A stretch of DNA of 64,000 nucleotides from Okapia johnstoni (Eukaryota; Chordata; Mammalia; Artiodactyla; Giraffidae). The stretch covers positions 22,777,001-22,841,000 of the forward strand of contig CM044311.1 of assembly GCA_024291935.2 (NCBI GenBank). The letters run 5' to 3'. Below are positions 23,079 to 34,370 of the stretch, piece by piece (positions within the stretch are counted from its first letter, which is position 1; the number at the start of each line of letters is the position of its first letter). The translations under genes were made by a program, and so were the position numbers. Below the pieces are notes generated by a model. The model saw only the letters and a program-made list of their open reading frames with translations, was not told the DNA's origin and did no database searches.

Positions 23079-23354
23079 TTCTGCTGTTGTTATACAGTCT
23101 TTGGTATCATTTCCAAAACCCTGACCACGTGGTTATTCAGATAATAAAAATACCTTGATTGGTAAACACATCTGGGATAGTTTATTTAATTTGGGGGCAT
23201 TAAAAATCTTTATGACTTCCATATCCTCAGTCCAATAACAATGACTAATATGAGAATGAATTCACTAAGTATTTACTGAGCTAGTTGGAATAGATTTGTA
23301 TACATTATGAAGAAAAGATATTCAGACACAGAGTAAATGAGATAATGAGATAAG

Positions 23355-23472
23355 AGCTTTGCTCTAAAGGCAGACTATCAGAATGCTATTGCCAGATGTA
23401 CCACTTCACAGCTACATGCCCTTGGGCGAGTTACTTGACACTTTTGACTCTATTTTCTCATTTGTAGGAGCT
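23355..23472 (+). mobile_element. MIR SINE core
   Basis: GCTACATGCCCTTGGGCGAGTTACTTGACA and CTATTTTCTCATTTGTAGGAGC match the MIR core (consensus about TGTGACCTTGGGCAAGT). It is cut off by a BovA. Confidence 0.75.
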
Positions 23473-23474
23473 GA

Positions 23475-23612
23475 AATCCTGGAGAAGGAAATGGCAACCC
23501 ACTCCAGTATTTTTGCTTGGAAAATCCCATGGACGGAGGAGCCTGATAGGTTACAGTCCATGGGGTCGCAAAGAGTCGTAGTACACGACTGAGCGACTTC
23601 ACTTTCTTTCTT
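23475..23612 (+). mobile_element. BovA monomer
   Basis: CCTGGAGAAGGAAATGGCAACC to GACTGAGCGACTTCACTTTC, lacking the tRNA-like head. It inserted into, or next to, the MIR. Confidence 0.9.
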
Positions 23613-23626
23613 TTATAGTGCAGAAA

Positions 23627-23822
23627 GGGCTACCCTTGTGGCTCACCTGGTAAAGAATCCATCTGCAATGCAAGAGACCTGGGTTTGATCTGAGTTGGTG
23701 ATCGCCAGTTCAGAAGATCCCCTGGGAAAGGCTACCCAGTGTAGTATTCTGGCCTGGAGAATTCCATGGTCTGTATAGTCCATGGGGTTGCAAAGAGCTG
23801 GACATGACTGGGCAACTCTCCC
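23627..23822 (+). mobile_element. Bov-tA SINE carrying a foreign patch
   Basis: A standard head (GGGCTACCCTTGTGGCTCACC) and tail (CTGGACATGACTGGGCAAC), but after the B box the usual CTGGGTTGGGAAGATCCCC is replaced by CTGAGTTGGTGATCGCCAG plus TTCA before GAAGATCCCC. Positions 23690-23710 match the mariner at 25174-25194 over 21 bases. Confidence 0.9.
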
Positions 23823-24137
23823 ATAGTACATAAAATCTAATAAAAAAGTATTTACTAGTATTATAATGCTTAAAATGTCAGCTAATCAATTTTTAAATAA
23901 AAATGATAGCTTCCTACAATTGTTTCATACTTCATTATCTGTTACCAATGGTATTTGAGGTATAATTTTGACATGAACAAAGTCACTACATATATGGAAA
24001 TGTGTCTGTAAGTTTAAGTTGTTAGAATTTATAGTAACTGACCTAGCTAATGAAACATAGGTCATAAAGACAGTAAAATAATTATGCATTTGAGAATGAA
24101 TTAAAGTATATTTTATTATTTTAAAATTAACTTGGTA

Positions 24138-24331
24138 ATTAACTTGATCCTTCAGTTGTGTCCAAATCTTTGGGACACCAAGGACTATAGAGTTCACGGA
24201 ATTCTCTAGGCCAGAATACTGGAGTGGGTAGCCTATCCCTTCTCCAGCAGATCTTCCTGATCCAGGAATGGAACTGGTGTTTCCTGCATTACGAGTGGAT
24301 TCTTTACCAGCTGAACTATCAGAGAAGCCCA
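24138..24331 (-). mobile_element. Bov-tA SINE
   Basis: Reverse-oriented, decayed: CAGTTGTGTCCAAATCTTTGG, ATTCTCTAGGCCAGAATACTGG, and tRNA-like head TTCTTTACCAGCTGAACTATC ending AGAAGCCC. Confidence 0.9.
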
Positions 24332-24605
24332 AATAATACCTAATATTTAAAATACACAAAAAGAATTAAAACTTATTTTAACTTAGGATGAAAACTTACT
24401 TGCATTAAGCTTAAAGTATACTAACGGAATTCTTCAAATATAAAGTAAGGAATAAAAATATGAAACAGTTCTGACTCAGTATATACTATCCATATTATTC
24501 TCTTTTTTAAAAAAAACAAAGTACTAGTATTCTAGTAGATACCATTTTGTGATTGCTATCTCTTCTCTTTTTATCCTTCTCTGGATGAAAAATTATCCCA
24601 AAGAT
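24332..24605. other. Unique sequence where a mariner end would be expected
   Basis: I see no mariner 3' terminal inverted repeat (which would read near TTAGGTTGGTGCAAAAG) here, so that end of the neighbouring transposon is missing or unrecognisable. Confidence 0.5.
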
Positions 24606-24654
24606 AAGGTTCCTGTGAATTTTAAACCATTATAACTGGGCTCAAACACATCTT

Positions 24655-25677
24655 TATTAATCAAAATAGTAACCATTATTATCAACATATGTTTGCAAAT
24701 GAGAATAAATTTATTCCTGCAGTGTAAAAATCCATGCTTTAGGATTCAAAGAATTCTTGTAAATCATTTTATGCCTCCTGCTAGTTGTGGAAGTGTTTTC
24801 CTTTCAAAAAGTTGTCAGCATGCTTGAAGAAGTGTTAGTCAGTTGACAAGTGGTCAGGTGAACATGAAGGATGAGGAAAAATTCTGTAGCCCAATTCACT
24901 AAACTTTTGAAGTGTTGGTTGTGTGACATGAGGTTGGGAATTGTTGTAGAGAAGAACTGGGTCTTTTCTTGACCAATGCCAGCTGCAGGAGTTGCAGTTT
25001 TTGGTGCATCTCATCAATTTGCTGAGCATTCTTCTCAGATGTAATGGTTTCACTGGGATTCAGAAAGCTGTAGTGAATTAGAGAGGCAGCAGACCACCAA
25101 ACAGTGACCATGACCTTTTTTGGTGCAAGTTTGGCTTTGAGAAGTGCTTTGGAACTTCTTGTCAGTCCAACTACTGAGTTGGTGATCGCCAGTTGTCTAT
25201 AAAATCCACTTTTCGTAGCACATCGCAATCTGATTGAGAATGGTTCATCTTTGTTGCATAGAATAAGAGAAGATGACACTTCAAAATGACTTTTTTTTTT
25301 TAATGTGCTGTCAGCTCATAAGGCATCCACTTACTGAGCATTTCATCTTTCCAATTTGCTTCAAATGCCAAATGACCTTAGAATGGTCAACACTGAGTTC
25401 TTTGGCAACTTCCTGTGTAGTTGAAGGAGGATCAGCTTTGATGATCTTCTCCACTGGTCATTGTCAACTTTCGATGACTTGCCAATACACTCCTCATCTT
25501 CAAGGCTCCCATCTCCTTTGCAAAACATGATGAACCACTCAACGGCACTCTACATGTGTTAGCAGTTTCTGGGTCAAATGCATTGTTGATGTTGGGAGTT
25601 GCCTCCACTGCTTCATGGACCATTTTGAACTCAAGAAAACTACTTGAATTCACTTTCTGTCTAACGTTATTTTCCTG
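24655..25677 (-). pseudogene. Mariner transposase pseudogene (SETMAR/Hsmar1-like)
   Basis: In a live element this protein cuts and pastes the transposon at TA sites using a DD34D catalytic triad. Here the C-terminal half reads KKVMVTVWWSAASLIHYSFL, NPSETITSEKNAQQIDEMH and HVTQPTLQKFSELGYR. The first catalytic aspartate (family CDEKW) has become Tyr: the codon at about 25217-25219 reads TAC on the minus strand. The second (family LHDNARPH) is Asn in LLYNNSQPH. The third (SPD) survives. Frameshifts split it into frames at 25653-25432, 25279-24899 and 25053-24835, and the ATG is lost. It cannot be active. Confidence 0.92.
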
Positions 25678-25799
25678 GTCTAGAATAAGTGTAAAATAAA
25701 CAGTAAGTAATAAGTCATTAGCAAAAGAATTAAGTGAGAAATGTGCATTAAAATGATCTATACATAACCATATTTATTTAAGACTATATTTCTACATCA

Positions 25800-26023
25800 A
25801 GGGACTTTCCAGGTGGCTGTAGTGGTAAAGAACTCACCTGTCAATGCAGCAGACAACATGGATTCAGTCCCTAGGTTGGGAAGATTCCCTGGAGGAGGGC
25901 ATGGTAATCCACTCCAGTATTCTTGCCTTGATAATCCCCATGGACAGAAGAGCCTGGCAGGTTAGAGTCCATAGGATCACAAAGAGACGGACATGACTGA
26001 ACCAACTAAGCACAAATGCATGA
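25800..26023 (+). mobile_element. Bov-tA SINE inside the mariner 5' UTR
   Basis: Starts AGGGACTTTCCAGGTGGCTG and ends CCAACTAAGCACAAATGC. Imperfect direct repeats ATTTCTACATCA (25788-25799) and ATTTCCATATCA (26024-26035) are its target-site duplication. Joining the two sides restores the mariner 5' UTR order. Confidence 0.93.
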
Positions 26024-26071
26024 ATTTCCATATCAAACAGCAAATTTCAACAATGCAAAACTGTAACTACT

Positions 26072-27502
26072 GTCAGTTAAGTTCAGTCACTCAGTCGTGT
26101 CTGAGTCTTTGCGACCCCATGGACTGCAACATGCCAGGCCTCAATGTCCATCACCACTCCGGAAGCCTACTAAAACTCATGTCCTTTGAGTCGGTGATGT
26201 CATCCAGCCATCTCATCCTTTGTCGTCCCCTTCTCCTTTCATCTTTAATCTTTCCCAGCATCAGGCTCTTTTCAAATGAGTCGTTTCGGCTTCAGCATCA
26301 GTCCTTCCAATGAATATTCAGGACTGATTTCCTTTAGGATGGACTGGTTGGATCTCCTTGCTGTCCAAGGGACTCTCAAGAGTCTTCTCCAACACCACAG
26401 TTCAAAAGCATCAATTATTCGGCGCTCAGCTTTCTTTACAGTCCAATTCTCACATCCATACATGACTACTGGAAAAACCAGAGCTTTGACAACATGGACC
26501 TTTGTTGGCAAAATAATCTCTGTTTTATAATATGCTGTCTAGGTTGGTCATAACTTTTCTTCCAAGGAGCAAGTGTCTTTGAATTTCATGGCTGGGGTCT
26601 CCATCTGCAATGATTTTGGAGCCCTCAAAAATAAAGTCTGTCACTGTTTCTCCATCTATTTGCCATGAAGTGATGGGATCGGATGCCATGATCTTTGTTT
26701 TCTGAATGTTGAGCTTTAAGCCAACTTTTTCACTCTCCTCTTTCACTTTCATCAAGAGGCTCTTTAGTTCTTCTTCGCTTTCTGCCATAAGGGTGGTGTC
26801 ACCTGCATATCTGAGGTTATTGATATTTCTCCTGGCAATCTTGATTCCAGCTTTTGCTTTCTCCAGCCCAGCGTTTCTCATGATGTACTATGCATATAAA
26901 TTAAATAAGCACGGTGACAATACACAGCCTTGACGTACTCCCTTTCCTATTTGGAACCAGTATGTTGTTCCATGTCCAGTTCTAACTGAGGCTTGCTGAC
27001 CTGCATACTGATTTCTCAAGAGGCAAGTCAGGTGGTCTGGTATTCCCATCTCTTTAAGAATTTTCCACAGTTTATTGTGGTCCACACAGTCAAAGGCTTT
27101 GGCATAGTCAATAAAGCAGAAGTAAATAACAGTGAGGGAACACAGCCCTACCCATCAACAGAAAATTGGATTAAAGATTTATTGAACATGGCCCCGCCCA
27201 TCAGAACAATTTCCTCCCGGCCCAATTTCCCCCTCAGTCAGTCTCTCCCATCAGGAAGCTTCCATAAGCCTCTTACCCTTCTCCATCAGAGGGCAGACAG
27301 ACTGAAAACCACAATAACAGGAAACTAACCAATCTGATTACATGAAACACAGCCTTGTCTAACTCAATGAAACTGTGAGCCATGGTCTGTAGGGCCACCC
27401 AAGATGGACGGGTCATGGTGGAGAGTTCTGACAAAATGTGGTCCACTGGAGAAGGGAATTGCAAACCACTTCAGCATTCTTGCCTTGAGAACCCCATGAA
27501 CG
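26072..27502 (-). mobile_element. BovB with inverted 5' part, inside the mariner
   Basis: Minus-strand body 26072-27124 (3' tail to mid RT), then the 5' leader in plus orientation at about 27128-27502 (GAGGGAACACAGCCCTACCC ... GAACCCCATGAACG). The middle, including the endonuclease, is absent. Direct repeats GTAACTACT (26063-26071) and GTAGTTACT (27503-27511), 7 of 9 matching, fit one target-site duplication around the whole unit. This is the twin-priming pattern. Confidence 0.88.
26272..27085 (-). pseudogene. BovB reverse transcriptase remnant with YAGD
   Basis: Three frames (27085-26888, 26881-26525, 26511-26272) cover the RT palm through the C-terminal domain: WFQIGKGVRQGCVLSPCLFN, NNLRYAGDTTLMAESEEEL, and YGCENWTVKKAERRIIDAFE. 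The active-site box YADD reads YAGD at 26798-26809, so the first metal-binding aspartate is Gly. The 5' part of the ORF is absent because of the inversion/deletion. Confidence 0.9.
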
Positions 27503-27528
27503 GTAGTTACTTTTGTACCAACCTAATA

Positions 27529-29285
27529 CAAAGACTTTCCCAGTTTGATAGTTGATGTAGTCCTGACCCTTGTCCTAAGTTTGGGGAACACAACATGATC
27601 TGTGTTTTACCTACTGCTGACTTTCCCTGTTCAAGGTGACTTCTGAAGTACAAGATCTGTATAACTGACAGCCAAGCAGAGAGCTTTCAGACACTGGCTG
27701 GCTAGGGTGGCAGTATTATTACCTGTAAGTTTTCTAAAGTTTTGGGAATAAAAGATAAAGATGCTATGGGATAGTTTATTCTGGATGGAAAGTGCAAAGT
27801 TATTTTCAAGAACTATGATTTCGATGGATAAAGGATGTTCTAGGGTTTGTGAATTCATATGAAAATGTCCAAATCTATCTGACAAAAAACTATAGTTCTG
27901 ACACTGAATTATAAAATTGTCATTTCTAAAGTGATTGAACTACAGTTTTCAGAGTTCCAAATGTTCCAGGATTTATTTTTTTTCAAATATACATTTTATT
28001 TTGTCTTTGAGCAGGCTTTTATTTCTGAATTACAATCACAAATATAGATATGTCTAGATGGTCCTAGGCGAATTCACAGTAAGTTCATTGGGGCATTTCT
28101 TTCTTGTTATTCTCAAGGCTAGATGGAGTTTTATACATCTTTATTTCTGGAATACATACAGTATACCTTGTAGCATTTAGTTAGCAAAACTTTCTGTCCT
28201 AAAATTCTCATGTTCTCTTACTTCTTGAACTTTGCTATTAAAATTATATTTGGAATTCCTAAGTGTGTTATTCTAAACTGTATTTACAAAGTATTAAGCC
28301 TCAGGCCATGTATATTAACATGTCTTACGGACACCTGTTTGTCAGTTTCTCTCTGTGTTGCCTATTCTAAAATCCTAAACTACAGGTATTTTAAATGTCA
28401 CTATGAATGATAGTAGATAAATAGCCCTATAAATTATTAAGTGTTTTGACCTTATCAGGAATCAACATTGGAATATTGTTTTAGAAACTAACCATATTGG
28501 AGATTCACTTCGATTTTGATTTGCTATATATTTTATAATTTTAATTTTAAATGAATTTATGGAAAAATAATTAAAAAAATAAACAGAATATATTGCAAAA
28601 CGGGATTTTAAAGAAAATAAATGGAGTTACTGTTAGTATCAGTGTTATAATATGCATAAGTATTTTGACACTTGTAATAATAGATTGTTTAAATCATTTT
28701 AGTTAACTAATACACTAAAGTGAAAAAGGCCAACTATGACTTTAACTAACAATGTGAGCACGAGTGAGTTTATAAAAATTCTTATATGTGAAATTCATCA
28801 CCTTCAGAATAAGTAATACATGTAAGATTACTCTAAGTAATTTCCAGAATTGTTTAAATACTTTCCCCTGTTGTGTAAAGAATCTGGCCTTTCATAGATG
28901 CCACTATAATAATGAACCAGGGTTCTTCTTATATTTGATAGTTGATAAAGATATTTTTTATATTCCTATCATTTTAATTTAAAGATAATATGCAAGGAAC
29001 TTTCTATTTCATCATCAGCTTTAATCACTTTAAATGTCTTTAAGAAAAATTACATTATTGACAATATTTTCATATATAAGATTAAAATCCATTGATTTTC
29101 CAAGAGGCTTCTCAAGATAAGTGTGTCTTTCCAGGTTCAGTCTTTGCCTACTATTCATATATTAAATATAGAATTTTTCTAAATGCTGTATCTGTATAAA
29201 TTCTAAACTTATTTTTATTTGGGGGATTTAATTAAAATTTAAAACATAAGATGAGGGCTGTTAAGTAAATTTTATGAGTAAAGCT
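27529..29285. other. Unique AT-rich sequence
   Basis: No gene or repeat recognised over about 1.75 kb. Short frames of 60-85 codons on both strands are motif-free. Confidence 0.6.
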
Positions 29286-29287
29286 AC

Positions 29288-29505
29288 ATGTGCTGTGCTT
29301 TGTCACTTCATTTGTGTCCAACTCTGTGAGCCTATGGACTGTAGCCTGCTAGGCTCCTCTGCTATGAGATTCTCTAGGCAAGAATACTGGAATGGATTTT
29401 CATTTCATTCTCCAGAGGATCTTCCTGATCCAAGGATCGAACCTCCTGTGTCCCCAGCATCTCTTAAGTCTCCTGCACTGGCATATAGGTACTTTACCAC
29501 TAGTG
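29288..29505 (-). mobile_element. Bov-tA SINE
   Basis: Reverse orientation: CACTTCATTTGTGTCCAACTC, TAGGCAAGAATACTGG, then a head with AAGGATCGAACCTCC and an extra CCCAGCATCTCTTAAG segment before CTCCTGCACTGGCA. Confidence 0.9.
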
Positions 29506-30705
29506 ATATATACAATACGTAAAGCTACATATGACCTCTAAAACATATTTAGCACATATTTATGCATGTTTCTTCAAATACTCCATGTATTTGTACAATA
29601 AATTATTTATAGTAGTTCCTTGGTGAAGGACTTTTTTTGAAAAATATGAATGATAGATAAAAGAACAATATCTAAATATTTGCTTATAGTCTGCCCAGAT
29701 TATGTTTAAACATTATATATTGCAGGCACAACTAAGCTATCTTAAACACAGTAAAATCTGAAGTTGAATAGGAAAGGGTCACTCTATGCCAGTCACAGTG
29801 AGTAGGATTACTTTTCTCTTTTGGAGAAATTCATTTCCTATTCACAGATGAATACAAATGTGAAAAGCCCACCCTCATGTCTTTAAAGGCTTTGCAGTAT
29901 TTGATAACACCCATGGGTGGGGGAATTTTGTCTTTGACTTTCTGGGCTGACTCAAATTGTTGCACATTGTGGGCCTGGATTGAAAACTCAGTGTCAGTGG
30001 CTTCGTAAGAAAAGCAGTTACAGAGCTACTCTGATAATAAATGTTCTAGGGAGCTCTGAATCTGTCACTCCTCCAACCCTGCCATGCACTGTGTTCAGTG
30101 ATTGCTTTCTCATTCTCATGGATTATATTTCAGATCCCTCCAATTGTGTTTGAAATGTGATGACTGCAAAGGTTTTCTCTGCCTTATTTTCATTTCTAGA
30201 TTATGCTTTATTTTCCTTAAGCTTGTCACTTTATCTCTATTTACATTGTATTTAGTTTGGCAGTGTTTTGAGATAAAGCATTGGCTTCTGAATCTTATTA
30301 ATAAAACTGTTTTCCCTCTCAAACACAATGCTTCACTCAAACTATAGTCTGAAAGGAACTTTCAAAGCAATGCTCTTTCCAAGGTACTGACACAATTTGC
30401 TATATATCATACAAAATTGCATGGCACATTAATTCAAACTGTATGTTTTCCTGTTTCATAAATTCTTTAGAGGCACTGCATGGCTCACAAAAATCTAATA
30501 CCTGTGCTCTTTAGGTTAGCCAGCTGAAGGCATCTATGCTTGACTTGAGCAAGAGAAGGACAGTATCATCCTCTCCAATTCTTCATCATTTCCTTTTTAT
30601 GTCTAAAAATTGTGAACTTGGCTGACAAAGGAGAATATAAATATATTCTTTTCGAGAATATTACTTGATGATCTTAATTTAACAGTGCAATATTGATCAT
30701 CTCTA
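29506..30705. other. Unique sequence
   Basis: No gene recognised. The 29760-30110 part is less AT-rich. Complementary 74-81 codon frames at 30102-30347 on the two strands are mirror images and not supported as genes. Confidence 0.55.
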
Positions 30706-33465
30706 GTGGAGCCAAAGCAACAACACCCGTTGTGGATGTGACTGGTGATGGAAGCAAGGTCTGATGCTGTAAAGAGCAATATTGCATAGGAACCTGGAAT
30801 GCCAGGTCCATGAAACAAGGCAAATTGGAAATGGTCAAACCGGAGCAAGAGGGAACATAGACATTCTAGGAATCAGTGAACTAAAATGGACTGGAATGGG
30901 TGAATTTAACTCAGATGACCATCACATCTACTACTGTGGGCAGGAATCCCTTAGAAGAAATGGAGTAGCCATCATAGTCAATAAAAGAGTCTGAAATGCG
31001 GTACTTGGATGCAGTCCTAAAAACGACAGAATGATCTCTGTTCATTTTCAAGGCAAACCATTCAATATCATGGTAATCCAAGCCTATGCCCCAACGAGTA
31101 ATGCTGAAGAAGCTGAAGCTGAACAGTTCTATGAGGACCTACAAGACCTAGAATTAACACCCAAACACCCAATGTCCTTTTCATTATAGGGGACTGGAAT
31201 GCAAAAGTAGGAAGTCAAGAAATACCTGGAGTTACAGGCAAATTTGGCCTTGGAGTAGAGAATGAAGCAGGGCTAATAGAGTTCTGCCAAGAGAATGCAT
31301 TGGTCATAGCAAACACCCTCTTCCAACAACACAAGAGAAGACTGTACCCATGGACATCACCAGATGGTCAACACCAATATCAGATTGACTATATTCTTTG
31401 CAGCAAAGGTGGAGAAGCTCTATACAATCAGCAAAAACAAAACTGGGAGCTGACTGTGGCTCAGATCATGAACTTCTTATTGGCAAATTCAGACTTAGAT
31501 AGAAGAAAGTAGGGAAAACTACTAGACCATTCTGGTATGACATAAATCAAACCCCTTAATGCAAAAAAAGCACAATGGCTGTCTGAGGAGGCCTTACAAA
31601 TAGCTGTGAAAAGAAGAGAAGGGAAAAGCAAAGGAGAAGAGGAAAGGTATACCCATTTGAATGCAGAGTTCCAAAGAATAGCAAGGAGAGATAAGAAAGT
31701 CTTCTTAAGTGATCAGCGCAAAGAAATAGAGGAAAACAACAGAATGGGAAAGACTAGAGATCTCTTCAGGAAAATTAGAGAGCCAAGGGAACATTTCATG
31801 CAAAGATGGGCTCAATAAAGGACAGAAATGGTATGGACCTAACAGAAGCAGAAGATATTATGAAGAGGTGGCAAGAATATACAGAAGAACTATACAAAAA
31901 AAGATTTTCAAGACCCAGATAATTATGATGGTGTGATCACTCACCTAGAGCAAGACATCCTGGAATGTGAAGTCAAGTGGGCCTTAGGAAGCATCACTAC
32001 AGACAAAGCTAGTGGAGGTGATGGAATTCCAATGGAGCGATTTCAAATCCTGAAAGATGATGCTGTGAGAGTGCTGCACTCAGTATGTCAGCAAATTTGG
32101 AAAACTCAGCTGTGGCCACAGGGCTGGAAAAGGTCAGTTTTCATCCAATCCCAAAGCAAGGCAATGCCAAAGAATGCTCAAACTACCACACAATTGTAGT
32201 CATCTCGCACGCCAGTAACGTAATGCTCAAAGTTCTCCAAGCCAGGCTTCAGCAATAAGTGAACCGTGAACTTCCAGATGTTCAAGCTGGTTTTAGAAAA
32301 GGCAGAGGAACCAGAGATAAAACTGCCAATGTCTGCTGGATCATCGAAAAACAAAGAAAGTTCCAGAAAAACATCTATTTCTGTTTTATTAACTATGTCA
32401 AAGCCTTTGACTGTGTGGATCATAATAAACTGTGGAAACTTCTGAAAGACATGGGAATACCAGACCACCTGACCTGCCTCTTGAGAAATCTGTATGCAGG
32501 CCAGGAAGCAAGAGTTAGAACTGGACATGGAACAACAGACTGGTTCCAAATAGGGAAATGAGTACGTCAGGGCTGTATATTGTCACCCTGCTTATTTAAC
32601 TTATATGCAGAGTACATCATGAGAAACGCTAGGCTGGAAGAAACACAAGCTGGATCAAGATTGTGGGAGAAATATCAATAACCTCAGATATGCAGATGAC
32701 ACCACCCTTATGGCAGAAAGTGAAGAAGAACTAAGGATACTCTTGTTGAAAGTGAAAGAGGAGAATAAAAAGTTAGCTTAAAGCTCAACATTCAGAAAAC
32801 TAAGATCATGGCATCTGGTCCCATCACTTCATGCCAAATAGACGGGGAAACAGTGGAAACAGTGGCTGACTTTATTTTTTGGGCTCCAAAATCACTGCAG
32901 ATGGTGACTCCAGCCATGAAATTAAAAGATACTTACTCCTTGGAAGGAAAGTTATGACCAACCTAGACAGCATATTAAAAAGCAGAGACATTACTTTTCA
33001 GCAAAGGTTCGTCCAGTTAAGGCTATGGTTTTTCCAGTGTTCGTGTATGGATGTGAGAGTTGGGATATAAAGAAAGCTGAGCACCAAAGAATTGATGCTT
33101 TTGAACTGTGGTGTTGGAGAAGACTCTTGAGAGTTCCTTGGACTGCAAGGAGATCCAACCAGTCCATCCTAAAGGAGATCAGTCCTGGGTGTTCATTGGA
33201 AGGTCTGATGTTGAAGCTGAAACTCCAATTCTTTGGCCATCTGATGTGAAGAACTGACTCTTTTGAAAAGACCCTGATGCTCGGAAAGATTAAAGGCGGG
33301 AGGAGAAGGGGACAACAGAGGATGAGATGGATGGATGGCATCACCGACTCAAAGGACATTAGTTTGGGTAAACTTTGGGAGTTGGTGATGGACAGGGAGG
33401 CCTGTTGTTTGGCAATCAATGGGGTCTCAAAGAGTAGAACATGACTGAGCAACTGAACTGACTGA
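30706..33465 (+). mobile_element. BovB LINE, most complete plus-strand copy
   Basis: Runs from just upstream of the endonuclease (GTGGAGCCAAAGCAACAAC) to the 3' end (GACTGAGCAACTGAACTGACTG). Against the remembered consensus, about 150 bp between endonuclease and RT are missing near 31556. The 5' leader is absent. Target-site duplications are unclear. Confidence 0.96.
30782..33250 (+). pseudogene. BovB endonuclease/RT ORF with intact YADD box
   Basis: Pieces in order: endonuclease 30782-31512 (NIDILGISELKWTGMGEFNS, catalytic-region Glu present), linker 31606-31818, RT 31933-32561 (motif A AFDCVDHNKL with its Asp), palm near 32689-32700 where the active-site box reads YADD, C-terminal domain 33025-33249 (CESWDIKKAEHQRIDAFEL). 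A CGA-to-TGA change at about 30992 ends the first piece, a TAA stands near 32255, and frameshifts follow. All three RT aspartates survive, unlike the other copies here, yet no complete protein can be made. Confidence 0.93.
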
Positions 33466-33602
33466 AAGTTTGACATCAAGAAGAACAGACAAAATAGACA
33501 TGTTTACTAAGAATATAAGTTTTGGAGGGATCCTCAAATAAATTTGTCATCTTCATAGATTAATTACAGTTTTTTTTTATATAACCACCGATAGGCACTG
33601 CC

Positions 33603-34261
33603 TGAGAGAGTCAATTCCTAGGCAGTTTGATTAGAAGTCCATTAGTCCCTGAGGAGATAGCTTCCTGGGTTCTCAAGGAGGAGGAAAAGACAAACTGTTT
33701 TTTTTTTTCTTTTTCTTTTTCTCTATATTCCTTATTCTTAGACCCATAAAATGTTTTTTTTTTTTTCTTTAAGCCCTGAACTGATGATTTTGCAACAAAC
33801 AACTCAGTTTAAACTCTGTACTAGGGATTATATAAGAACAATGTATTCTGCTTGAGGGTAGTTTCTCCTTCCTGAAAACCTTCTGACTAATCCTGGTAGT
33901 TTAGAATGTATACTATGGGAGTGGGTCTGGTAGTGTCTTTCTATTGTTAAATTCTAATCCCGTTATCCTAAAATGTAAATTGTGGGAGTGAGTCTTGTAA
34001 ATTTTTACAACCTTGAGACATTCTTTTGATTCATTGTTATAACTAATTAAAAAAGAACATAATTCCCTTGCTTAGAATAGCAAGTGGGTCACTCCCCGTC
34101 CCCCTTCTGATGTCTGTGTCAGAAGCTTTCTCTGTCTCCTTTCATACTTTAATAAAACTCTGCTACACAAAAGCTCTTGAGTGGTCAAGCCTGGTCCCTG
34201 GTCCCAAAGCTAAATCTTCTTTGGAGTTCACGAATTTGACACTGTTCACCGTAAGCTATCA
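33603..34261 (+). mobile_element. Probable solo LTR of an endogenous retrovirus
   Basis: A 659-bp unit starting TGAGAGAGTCAATTCC and ending GTAAGCTATCA (TG...CA ends). It contains an AATAAA poly(A) signal at 34151-34156 followed by CTCTGCTACACAAAAGCTC, typical R/U5 layout, and two pyrimidine tracts in the U3 side. No primer-binding site or gag/pol sequence follows, hence solo. Class not determined; no clean target duplication seen at these exact ends. Confidence 0.65.
34151..34156 (+). terminator. AATAAA polyadenylation signal of the LTR
   Basis: Canonical hexamer about 105 bp before the proposed LTR end. It could truncate plus-strand transcripts. Confidence 0.6.
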
Positions 34262-34370
34262 TGACCATTTTGGAATTTATATTTAACATAAGGTGTATGC
34301 ATTATGAAGAACAGTTTGAGACCAAGAGACTGAGAAACTGAGGTGGAACTAATACAATAGTCAAGTAGCA

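Larger units (their letters stand above)
24606..27526 (-). mobile_element. Mariner-type DNA transposon, split by a Bov-tA and a BovB
   Basis: Minus-strand element of the Hsmar1/ruminant mariner kind. 3' UTR 24606-24655, transposase remnant 24655-25677, 5' UTR 25678-25799. The 5' UTR resumes after a Bov-tA at 26024-26071 and again after a BovB at 27503-27526, where TAGTTACTTTTGTACCAACC is the 5' terminal inverted repeat, followed by a TA target dinucleotide at 27527-27528. The 3' inverted repeat is not visible. It is older than both inserts. Confidence 0.9.

Noticed and set aside
24655..25677. Considered whether this is a domesticated SETMAR-type gene
   Set aside because: No SET domain nearby, two of three catalytic residues changed, frameshifts and lost start; it is an ordinary dead transposon.
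32991..33479. 162-codon minus-strand open frame
   Set aside because: Antisense shadow of the BovB C-terminal domain; the same pattern appears antisense to the other copies.
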